From the NCBI GenBank assembly GCA_021850325.1, contig JAJZMF010000042.1, positions 1 through 64,000 on the forward strand: a stretch of 64,000 nt of DNA, written 5' to 3'. A program made the translations under genes and the position numbers. Source of the DNA: Actinomycetes bacterium (GTDB taxonomy: Bacteria; Actinomycetota; Acidimicrobiia; Acidimicrobiales; Palsa-688). Below, piece by piece: positions 52,909 to 63,653 of this stretch; the first letter of the stretch is position 1, and every line of letters starts with the position of its first letter. The notes beneath the pieces are model-generated. The model saw only the letters and a program-made list of their open reading frames with translations. It ran no database searches and was not told where the DNA came from.

Positions 52909-53943
52909 ATGTCGCCCCTCTCAGGTCCCCCAGTCCCCCCAGGTCCCGGGCACGGGCGCACGCCCGCCCACCGCGCCTTCGTCACCGCCCCGATGCGGGG
53001 CCCCGGCCTGGACAAGCTGAGGAGCCTGGCCGAGGTCGTCTACGAGCCCTGGATCGAGCAGCAGCCCCTCAAGCTGTACGACGGGCCCAAGCTGGCCGAG
53101 CGGCTGGCCGCCGAGCAGGCCGACATCGTCGTGGTCGAGGGCGACTTCGTGAGCGGGCCCGTCTTCGAGCTCCCGCTGGTGGCGCTGGCCGCCACCCGGG
53201 GTGACCCCAACAACATCGACGTGGCCGGGGCGACCGCAGCCGGTATACCGGTGCTACGCACCCCGGGCCGCAATGCCGACGCCGTGGCCGAACTGGCCGT
53301 GTGCCTGCTGCTCGCCGTGGCCCGCCGGGTGCTGCCGGCAGACGCCGACGTGCGGGAACTGCAGGTCTTCCGGGACGGGACCATCCCCTACCAGCGCTTC
53401 CGGGGCCCCGAGATAGCCGGCCGCACTGCAGCTCTCATCGGTTACGGGGCGGTGGCCCGCTCGCTCGAATGGCGCCTCCGGGGCCTGGGCATGCAGGTGA
53501 CGACCTACGACCCCTATGTCGAGGGAGCCGGCCGGGACATGCGGGCCGCCGTGGAGGCTGCCGACGTGGTGTCCCTGCACGCCACGGCCACGCCCGAGAC
53601 GGTGGGCTTCTTCGGGGCGGAACAGTTCGGCTGGCTGCGCCCCGGCTCCATCTTCCTCAACACGGCCCGGGCCAAGCTGGCCGACATGGACGCCCTCGTG
53701 GCCGCCCTGGAGAGCGGCCGGCTGGCCGGTGCCGGCCTGGACCACTTCGAGGGTGAGCAGCTCCCGGCCGGCCACCCCCTGCTCGGCATGTCGAACGTGG
53801 TGCTCACCCCCCACATCGGCGGGGCGACCCTGGAGACAGAGGCCCGGGGCGCCCAGATGGTGGCGGACGACATCGAACGCCTCCTGGCCGGCGGTACGCC
53901 GGTCCACATCGTCAACCCAGAAGTACTAGGCAGGCAAAAATGA
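52909..53943 (+). CDS. D-isomer-specific 2-hydroxyacid dehydrogenase
   Basis: NAD-dependent dehydrogenase, 344 residues from the ATG at 52909. The catalytic domain is split around the nucleotide fold: GDPNNIDVAGATAAGIPVLR, GRNADAVAELAVCLLLAVARR, GRTAALIGYGAVARSLEWRL (GxGxxA loop), FLNTARAKLADMDALV and GLDHFEGEQ, then VLTPHIGGAT with the catalytic His. Family length and order resemble phosphoglycerate dehydrogenase, but the neighbours (aldolase, sugar kinase) point to sugar-acid metabolism. The stop overlaps the aldolase start (ATGA). Confidence 0.9.
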   Translation: MSPLSGPPVPPGPGHGRTPAHRAFVTAPMRGPGLDKLRSLAEVVYEPWIEQQPLKLYDGPKLAERLAAEQADIVVVEGDFVSGPVFELPLVALAATRGDPNNIDVAGATAAGIPVLRTPGRNADAVAELAVCLLLAVARRVLPADADVRELQVFRDGTIPYQRFRGPEIAGRTAALIGYGAVARSLEWRLRGLGMQVTTYDPYVEGAGRDMRAAVEAADVVSLHATATPETVGFFGAEQFGWLRPGSIFLNTARAKLADMDALVAALESGRLAGAGLDHFEGEQLPAGHPLLGMSNVVLTPHIGGATLETEARGAQMVADDIERLLAGGTPVHIVNPEVLGRQK

Positions 53944-54590
53944 GAAGTGTCAGCGACGCGCACCAGTCGGTCCTGGCCACAGCCAAGGAGCTCCTGCGCC
54001 GTGGCCTGGTCGAGGGCACATCGGGCAACATCTCCGCCCGCATGGAGGACGGCAACGTGGTCTGCACGCCCTCCTCGGTGGACTACACGGCCATGACGCT
54101 CGAGGACCTGGTCGTGGTGGCCCCCGACGGCACCGTGGTGGCCAAGTCGGCCGACCGCAGCCCGACCTCGGAGCTCGGGCTCCACCTGGCCTGTTACGCC
54201 GCATTCGAGGACATCGGCTCGGTCATCCACGCCCACCCGGTCTGGGCCACGATGTTCGCCTGCAGCCGGCAACCGGTCCCCGCCTGCGTGGACGAGTTCA
54301 GCATGTACGTGGGCGGCGAGGTGCGCTGCGCCGAGTACGCCATGTCGGGCAGTGCCGAGGTGGGCTCCAACGCCGTCGAGGCGCTACGGGGCCGGGGGGC
54401 GGCGCTCATCGCCAACCACGGGATGGTGGCCGTGGCCCAGAACCCGTCCAAGGCGCTGCACATCGTCGCCCTCGTGGAACGCACGGCCCAGATCGCCTGG
54501 GGCGCCCGGGCGCTCGGGGGGGTCGTGCCCGTGCCGGACAAGGTGGTCAGCGACTTTGCCGGCGTCTACGAGCTGATGCGCTCGCTCTAG
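53940..54590 (+). CDS. Class II (fuculose-phosphate type) aldolase family protein
   Basis: 216 residues, zinc-dependent aldolase/epimerase family. GLVEGTSGNISARMEDGNVV binds phosphate, SPTSELGLHLACYAAF carries the catalytic Glu, SVIHAHPVWATMFA two zinc His and LIANHGMVAV the third. It would cleave a sugar phosphate into a 3-carbon phosphate and an aldehyde. Coupled to the dehydrogenase by a 4-base overlap and presumably working with the divergent FGGY kinase. Confidence 0.92.
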   Translation: MRSVSDAHQSVLATAKELLRRGLVEGTSGNISARMEDGNVVCTPSSVDYTAMTLEDLVVVAPDGTVVAKSADRSPTSELGLHLACYAAFEDIGSVIHAHPVWATMFACSRQPVPACVDEFSMYVGGEVRCAEYAMSGSAEVGSNAVEALRGRGAALIANHGMVAVAQNPSKALHIVALVERTAQIAWGARALGGVVPVPDKVVSDFAGVYELMRSL

Positions 54591-54606
54591 GCGGCAGTAT
54601 GGGGGC

Positions 54607-55812
54607 GTGAGCCTCGCCCCCTGGCCGACCGAAGGGCCCTCCACCGGCGCCGGGGCACCGCCCGGCCCACCCGGGCCTGGGGAGGCCCACAGCGGGCCGG
54701 GCGCAGTCACGGGCGGAGCGGGCCCCGGTTGGTCCTGGCCGTCCACGGACGCCGCGGTGCCCGCCCGGGGACAGGTGGCATCGGCCGGCGCCCTGATGGT
54801 GGCGGCTCTGGCCCTGCACGTGGCCGCCATGTTCCCCGCTTATCCCGGGCAGCCGCCCTCCCCGGTGGCCGCCCTGCCCCACTACCTGGCCATGTTCGTC
54901 TGCCTGGAGGCGGGCTGGGCCCTGGCGGCGGGCCTGGTGCTGGTGGGCGGCCGCCTGCGCCAGGGAGTCGCCCTGGGGGCCGGCCTGGGCCTGGTCGAGG
55001 CGGGCCTCCTCGTGGCCAACGTCCTGGGCGGCTTCGACGAAGGCACGGCAGGGGCGGCCGGCGCCTGGCTCTCCTTGGCCGGCCTGGCTGCCGGCTTGGC
55101 GGGCGTCCTGTGGGGGGCCAGCCTGGTGCCCATGGGCCGGCCGGTGCCCGGTCGGGCACGTGGCCTGGAGGTGGCGATGGTGCTGGCCGGCCTTCTGGCG
55201 GTGGCCGAGTTCTGGCCCAGTTGGCAGTCGGGGCAGCTGGTCTTCAGGGCCGCCGACGGGTCCCTGCTGTCGGCACCGGTCAACGGCTTCACCTTCGACC
55301 AGCCCCTCGGCGTGGCCCTCCCGAGCACACTGGCCGGCCTCGCCATCGGTGTCATCGTCGTCGTGGCGGCCTTCTGGGTGCCCCGCCAGGTCGGGGCGTG
55401 GGCAGTCGTGGGCGTGGCCGTGGCACTCGGCTCCCAGCTCCTGGAGGCCGTGGTGGGGGCGTTGGAGCCCGTCCAGGACTACCTGAACGGTGGGAGCACC
55501 TCGGGCATCGACGTAGCCCGCTCGAGCGTCAGCCTCAATGCCGTCTGGGGCGCCGAGACAGCCTCGGTACTGGCCCTGCTCGTCCTGGCCGGCGCCGTGA
55601 TCGTCCGGGGCCACCGTCGCCCACCGGGCCCGGCCCTCACCCCGGGCCTCCTACCGGGGGTGCCCGGGGAGGACGGGGCCGGGGAGGACGGGGCCGACGA
55701 GGGTGGGGCCGGGAAGGACGGGCCGGGCGCCACCGTGCCCACGCCACCGCAGGCGGGGACAGGACGGGCTACGGGCACGTCGGGGCCGGCCTGGCCCGGT
55801 TCAGGAAGCTGA
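54607..55812 (+). CDS. Multi-pass membrane protein of unknown function
   Basis: 401 residues from a GTG at 54607, with CAGTAT six bases before it, so possibly leaderless. The first 55 residues are Pro/Gly-rich; then about eight hydrophobic segments (GALMVAALALHVAAMF, MFVCLEAGWALAAGLVLV, TLAGLAIGVIVVVAAFWV and others). The C-terminal 80 residues are an acidic EDGAGEDGADEGGAGKDG-type tail. I recognise no family. It follows the aldolase by 16 bp but may be independent, and ends 12 bases inside the converging PilZ gene. Confidence 0.65.
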   Translation: MSLAPWPTEGPSTGAGAPPGPPGPGEAHSGPGAVTGGAGPGWSWPSTDAAVPARGQVASAGALMVAALALHVAAMFPAYPGQPPSPVAALPHYLAMFVCLEAGWALAAGLVLVGGRLRQGVALGAGLGLVEAGLLVANVLGGFDEGTAGAAGAWLSLAGLAAGLAGVLWGASLVPMGRPVPGRARGLEVAMVLAGLLAVAEFWPSWQSGQLVFRAADGSLLSAPVNGFTFDQPLGVALPSTLAGLAIGVIVVVAAFWVPRQVGAWAVVGVAVALGSQLLEAVVGALEPVQDYLNGGSTSGIDVARSSVSLNAVWGAETASVLALLVLAGAVIVRGHRRPPGPALTPGLLPGVPGEDGAGEDGADEGGAGKDGPGATVPTPPQAGTGRATGTSGPAWPGSGS

Positions 55813-56943
55813 CAGCCGCTCGATGGCGAGCTCCTTGACGGCCTGGCGGAACTGGGCCTCGTCCTGGCCCCGGTAGACGTCGAGGCTCACGCGGACGCGG
55901 TAGCGCCGGGGCGCGCCGCCCTCCTCGGGGACGAGCTCACTGGCCAGCACGCTGGTGCGGAAGTGGTGGAGCTGGCGGCCCAACCTCACGCGCAGTTCGA
56001 GCTCCTCACCCGGGACGTGGCCCTCGTAGGCCTTGAAGACCAGGTCCCCGGGCGACACGTCGGTCCCGAAGGCCTCTACGAAGGACCGGCCCGGGGAGCG
56101 GTACTCGAGGGCGGTGACGGCGTGCACGCAGGGCATGAGCCTTCGCTGGTGATGGCCTACGAACTGGGTCAGGCGACGCTCGGCGTCCCCGGTCAGGGCT
56201 ACGAACTCCAGGCCGGCCGTGTAGTTGCAGCTCTTGGGGGACGGTGGCGTTGGGGGTGACGGGCGGCGGGTGCCGAAGGCACCCGGCGGCCTGCTCCCCA
56301 CCTCCACCGTCTGCGCCAGGTATGGCCGGCAGTGCCTCACCACCGCCAGCGCCTCCACGACGGCGCCGTTGAGCAGCACCGGCTCCAAGGCCACCTCCTG
56401 GCCCACCTCGAGGGCATCAGGCAGGCACACGCGCATCCCGCCCACGGACACGTCCAGGGAACGCACGCTCCAACGCCGGCCCTCGCCCAGGCCCATGCCC
56501 ACATCGGTGGACACGGCCACCCGGAACAGGGTGCGCCGCTCCATCATCAGGACCATGCCGGGCGGCTCGCAGACGGCGGTGTTGCCCCGCTGGTAGCTCT
56601 TGCGCACGACGAAGCGCACCGGGCCCCCGACGGCCAGCGTGCTCACGAGCAGCAGCTCCCCCAGGGGCCGGGGGGTGGCGGTCTCGAAGCGCAGCACCTT
56701 GGGCCGCGCCCAGGACAGGACGGCCCTCTCGCCCTCCTGGGCGCTGGGCAGAGGCCCCGGCTCGTCCAGGACCTCCCCGGCCGGCCACAGGACCGCCTCG
56801 GTGCCCTCCACCAGCCGGGTCTGCTCCCAGGCGACCCGCCGGACCACCTCCTCCTCGAGGCCGGTGCTCACCCCTGCCCCCGTGGCGGGGCGGCAGGGCC
56901 GGGCTCCCGGTGAGCTGACAGCCGGCCACGACCCCTGGGCCAT
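55801..56943 (-). CDS. PilZ-domain protein
   Basis: 380 residues. The PilZ signature for cyclic di-GMP is complete: R137-T-L-F-R141 (RxxxR) and, 23 residues later, D164-V-S-V-G-G169 (DxSxGG). An N-terminal YcgR-like domain of about 130 residues precedes it. The part after 240 repeats a beta-rich pattern (ALEYRSPGRSFVEAFGTDVSPGDLV, LELRVRLGRQLHHFRTSVLASEL) and may be a degenerate second PilZ or another domain. Cyclic di-GMP output, perhaps in motility or envelope functions; nothing nearby fixes the target. Confidence 0.85.
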   Translation of the reverse strand: MAQGSWPAVSSPGARPCRPATGAGVSTGLEEEVVRRVAWEQTRLVEGTEAVLWPAGEVLDEPGPLPSAQEGERAVLSWARPKVLRFETATPRPLGELLLVSTLAVGGPVRFVVRKSYQRGNTAVCEPPGMVLMMERRTLFRVAVSTDVGMGLGEGRRWSVRSLDVSVGGMRVCLPDALEVGQEVALEPVLLNGAVVEALAVVRHCRPYLAQTVEVGSRPPGAFGTRRPSPPTPPSPKSCNYTAGLEFVALTGDAERRLTQFVGHHQRRLMPCVHAVTALEYRSPGRSFVEAFGTDVSPGDLVFKAYEGHVPGEELELRVRLGRQLHHFRTSVLASELVPEEGGAPRRYRVRVSLDVYRGQDEAQFRQAVKELAIERLSAS

Positions 56944-57021
56944 GCCCCCGTGCGCGTCATATCGGCTAAGTGATCGACCACCGGGGCCGGGCAGTTGAGC
57001 CGAACGGACTAGTCAGGGCGG

Positions 57022-58056
57022 CTACCAGCCGGTCGGAGGCCCCGCGGCGGCCTCCAGGGCGCGCTCGTGGGCCTGGCGCGCCCTGTCGACCATGTCACGT
57101 CCCGGTCCTCCCGAAGTCGGCTTCTCGGGCCTGAAGCCCCCGCCCAGCAGGGCGGAGACGACCGAGCCCACGCTCGCAGTGACCGCCGGCAGGTCGTAAC
57201 CGCCCTCCAGCACCAGCACCAGGCGACCGGCGGGCACCAGGCCGGCGACAAAGCGCGCCAGGTCGGCGAAGTCCCCTGCACTGAGGCCCAGGTCGGCCAG
57301 AGGGTCGGCCCGGTGGGCGTCGAAACCGGCCGACACCAGGGCCCACGTGGGGCGGAAGAGCTCGACCGCCGGGGCCAGCACCGTGTCGAAGCAGTAGCGC
57401 AGCACGTCCCCGGTCGCGCCGGGGGGCAGCGGCACGTTCACCGTGAGGCCGCGGGCCGCCGGGCCGCCGACGGCCTGGGCGGCCCCGGTGCCCGGGTACA
57501 GCGGCCACTGGTGCGTGGACATGTACAGCACCTGCGGCTGGTCCCAGAAGATCGCCTGCGTGCCGTTGCCGTGATGGACGTCCCAGTCGACGATGAGAGG
57601 CCTCTCGCCCCGTTCCACCAGGGCTGCGGCGGCCACCGCCACGTTGTTCAGCAGGCAGAACCCCATCGCCTGGTCGGCGGTGGCATGGTGGCCCGGAGGG
57701 CGGTGGGCCACCAGGGCGACGCCCTCGCCCGCTTCGGCCAGGGCGTCGACCGCAGCCAGGGCACCGCCCGCCGCGGTGAGGGCGGTGGGCCAGGAACCGG
57801 GTGAGGCGACGGTGTCGGGGTCCAGGCGGCCCCCTCCCGCCGCGCACAGCTCCTCCAGGCGTTCCAGGTACCCGCCGTCGTGCACCCGGAGCAGCTCGGC
57901 CCGGGTGGCCTCCCGTCTGGGCAGGCGCACAACGGCGTCGCCCAGCCCGGCTGCGCCCACACCCTCCAGGGCCGCTACGACCCGCTCCGGCCGCTCCGGG
58001 TGGCCGTGGCCCGTGAGGTGGTGGTCCAGCTCCGGGGAAGCGCTCACGAACAGCAC
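57022..58056 (-). CDS. Histone deacetylase superfamily protein (AcuC/HDAH-like)
   Basis: 344 residues from a GTG at 58056; the frame is open to 58167 without homology. All catalytic parts are visible: GHPERPERV, HRPPGHHATADQAMGFCLLNNVAVA with the His dyad, VDWDVHHGNGTQAIF with Asp-His zinc ligands, SAGFDAHRADPLADLGLS and LEGGYDLPAV. Bacterial members deacetylate acetyl-CoA synthetase or small acetylated amines such as polyamines. Upstream lies the palindrome at 58123-58138 shared with the next gene. Confidence 0.92.
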   Translation of the reverse strand: MLFVSASPELDHHLTGHGHPERPERVVAALEGVGAAGLGDAVVRLPRREATRAELLRVHDGGYLERLEELCAAGGGRLDPDTVASPGSWPTALTAAGGALAAVDALAEAGEGVALVAHRPPGHHATADQAMGFCLLNNVAVAAAALVERGERPLIVDWDVHHGNGTQAIFWDQPQVLYMSTHQWPLYPGTGAAQAVGGPAARGLTVNVPLPPGATGDVLRYCFDTVLAPAVELFRPTWALVSAGFDAHRADPLADLGLSAGDFADLARFVAGLVPAGRLVLVLEGGYDLPAVTASVGSVVSALLGGGFRPEKPTSGGPGRDMVDRARQAHERALEAAAGPPTGW

Positions 58057-58122
58057 CCCTGCAGCGTACGCAGTCCCGGGGCGGCGGCCACGCGCAGGGG
58101 GTGACTTTGGAGCACCTATGCC

Positions 58123-58138
58123 AGGGACGTACGTCCCT
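58123..58138. promoter_or_regulatory. 16-bp perfect palindrome resembling a DosR box
   Basis: AGGGACGTACGTCCCT is a perfect palindrome between the HDAC-like gene (starts 58056, minus) and a membrane protein gene (starts 58222, plus). Mycobacterial DosR boxes have GGGAC-TWWA-GTCCC; here GGGAC-GTAC-GTCCC keeps both 5-bp arms at the same spacing. A possible -10 (CATATA, 58165-58170) lies 26 bp to the right, so the box would sit near position -47, as for an activator. A DosR-like regulator is encoded at 59034. Confidence 0.55.
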
Positions 58139-58221
58139 AGAGCAGCCCCCGCCAGCTGGGCCAACATATAGCTAAGGCTTCCTTAAGGGAACACCAAGGG
58201 AGCACAAAGAAAGGAAAGCAA

Positions 58222-58872
58222 ATGCGCAGGAAGTCATTTGATGCCCTCGTTAGCGCAGCCGGCATGCTCCTCACCGTGGTCCTCCTGGCCGCCGGCGCCC
58301 TGGCGTTCTGGGGCTACAGCTACAGCAACAACACCGTTACCAGCCAGCTGAAGGCGCAGGACATCACCTTCCCGTCGAAGGCCGCTTTCGCCAATGCCAA
58401 GCCGGGCACCGAGATCACCCCGGCCATGATCCCCTACCTGGAGAAGTACGCCGGGCAGCAATTGACCAACGGTGCGCAGGCGGAGGCTTATGCCGACCAC
58501 TTCATCGCCGTCCACCTCTCGGAGATGCCCTACGGCGGCGTCTACGCCAAGGTGAGCGCAGCCGCCATGGCCGCAGCGCCCGGTAGCGCCCAGGCCACCT
58601 CGCTCAAGGCCGTCGAGCAGACCGTGTTCCAGGGCACGAGCCTGAGGGGCATGCTGCTCAACGCCTACGGTTGGTGGAAGATCGGCCAGATCGCCTTCCT
58701 CGCCTCGATCGTCTCGTTCGTGCTGGCCGCCGTCACCCTGGTGCTCTCGGCCTTCGGCATCCGCCACATGCGCCGGGTCTCGCTGGACGAGGAGATCCCC
58801 AGGCTGGGCACGTCGCCCGCCGACCAGCCGGCGATGAGCCGGAAGGACCGCCTGGCCCCCAACCCCTCATAA
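58222..58872 (+). CDS. Two-segment membrane protein of unknown function
   Basis: 216 residues from an ATG preceded by AAAGGAAAG. Membrane segments at about 10-32 and 148-178 frame an extracytoplasmic domain with TEITPAMIPYLEKYAGQQL and ADHFIAVHLSEMPYGGVYAKVSAA; the C-terminus is cytoplasmic and ends MSRKDRLAPNPS. The upstream region is markedly AT-richer than its surroundings. I recognise no family. The DosR-like box upstream makes it a candidate target of the regulator encoded next. Confidence 0.7.
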   Translation: MRRKSFDALVSAAGMLLTVVLLAAGALAFWGYSYSNNTVTSQLKAQDITFPSKAAFANAKPGTEITPAMIPYLEKYAGQQLTNGAQAEAYADHFIAVHLSEMPYGGVYAKVSAAAMAAAPGSAQATSLKAVEQTVFQGTSLRGMLLNAYGWWKIGQIAFLASIVSFVLAAVTLVLSAFGIRHMRRVSLDEEIPRLGTSPADQPAMSRKDRLAPNPS

Positions 58873-58887
58873 GGTCCCCTGCGCCCC

Positions 58888-58915
58888 CGAGCCCCGGCCC
58901 ACCGGCCGGGGCTCG
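58888..58915 (+). terminator. 12-bp hairpin after the membrane protein gene
   Basis: CGAGCCCCGGCC (58888-58899), loop CACC, GGCCGGGGCTCG (58904-58915): a perfect 12-bp stem beginning 16 bases after the stop at 58872. No T tract follows, as is usual for hairpin terminators in such GC-rich genomes. Confidence 0.65.
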
Positions 58916-59033
58916 GTCGCGTCCGGGGTGCCCGGGCCTCGCCCCGCCGGGCAGGCACCGCAGGGACGATGGCCGTCCGCCCACCCGCACTAACCTTGGG
59001 GAGACCAGGGCACTACACGAGAGCAGAGGCGCT

Positions 59034-59681
59034 ATGGCAGTCAGGGTGTTCCTCCTCGACGACCACGAGATCGTGCGGCGGGGCTTGCGGGAGCTGTTCG
59101 AGGCCCAGGAGGACCTCGAAGTGGTGGGCGAAGCCTCCAACGCGGACGAGGCGATGCTCCGGGTGCCCCCCACCCGGCCCGACGTCGCCGTCCTCGACGT
59201 CCGCCTGCCCGGGGCCAGCGGGATCGAGGTCTGCCGGGACCTGCGGGCGGCCATGCCCGACCTGCGCTGCCTGATGCTGACGTCGTTCGCCGACGACGAC
59301 GCCCTCTTCTCGGCCATCCTGGCCGGCGCCAGCGGCTACCTGCTCAAGCAGATCCGGGGCACCGAGCTGGTGACCGCGGTGCGTCGGGTGGCCGAGGGGC
59401 AGTCGCTCATCGACCCCGCCCTGACGGCCCGGGTAATGGAGCGCCTCCGGGGCAAGCAGGAGGACGAGCGGATCGCCAAGCTGTCCCCCCAGGAGCACCG
59501 CATCCTGGACCTCATCGCCGAGGGCAAGACGAACCGCCAGATCGGGGCCGAGATGTTCCTCGCCGAGAAGACGGTGAAGAACTACGTCTCCAACCTCCTG
59601 GCCAAGATGGGCTTCTCACGGCGCACCGAGGCCGCCGTCTACGCCACCCGGGCCCGCACCGGCCACCCCGAGACGCCCTGA
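59034..59681 (+). CDS. DosR/NarL-type response regulator
   Basis: 215 residues. Receiver domain 1-120 with acidic D9/D10, phosphoacceptor Asp55 (AVLDVRLPG), Thr83 and Lys105, each one residue on from Mycobacterium DosR D54, T82, K104. The C-terminal LuxR-type HTH has NRQIGAEMFLAEKTVKNYVS and LLAKMGFSRRTEAAVYAT; the recognition helix LAEKTVKNYVS is that of DosR, including the DNA-contacting Lys-Asn pair. No sensor kinase is in the window. It ends 21 bp from the converging pyruvate oxidoreductase gene. Role in low-oxygen response is inferred from the resemblance. Confidence 0.9.
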   Translation: MAVRVFLLDDHEIVRRGLRELFEAQEDLEVVGEASNADEAMLRVPPTRPDVAVLDVRLPGASGIEVCRDLRAAMPDLRCLMLTSFADDDALFSAILAGASGYLLKQIRGTELVTAVRRVAEGQSLIDPALTARVMERLRGKQEDERIAKLSPQEHRILDLIAEGKTNRQIGAEMFLAEKTVKNYVSNLLAKMGFSRRTEAAVYATRARTGHPETP

Positions 59682-59702
59682 CCCGTCAGCGCCGGCGGCG
59701 CC

Positions 59703-63461
<3,759 letters not shown>

Positions 63462-63582
63462 CGCCTCGGGACCTCCGGTCTGCTCTCAGAGCCGAGCCAG
63501 TGCTGCCTCCGGGGACGCTGGCCCCCCTGCGGCCCGGTGGCCCCCGTGCCACCGGGGTTACCGCAACCGCAGAGCCGGCCAA

Positions 63583-63604
63583 CGTCGACTTTCAGCGTCG
63601 ACTG
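63583..63604. promoter_or_regulatory. Paired CGTCGACT sites upstream of the pyruvate oxidoreductase
   Basis: CGTCGACT occurs at 63583-63590 and again at 63596-63603, 13 bp apart; each contains the palindrome GTCGAC. They lie about 125 bp before the start codon of the oxidoreductase (minus strand) and 40-70 bp before the hypA-like stop. Paired short palindromes of this kind can be operators. The regulator is unknown. Confidence 0.3.
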
Positions 63605-63653
63605 TCGTGGCTGGGCGTCACCCCGATGTCTACACCGGCCCCGGGCTTTGCCC

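Noticed and set aside
58962-58980. GGGACGATGGCCGTCC upstream of the DosR-like gene as a second DosR box
   Set aside because: The arms are 7 bases apart instead of 4 and only four bases are symmetric.
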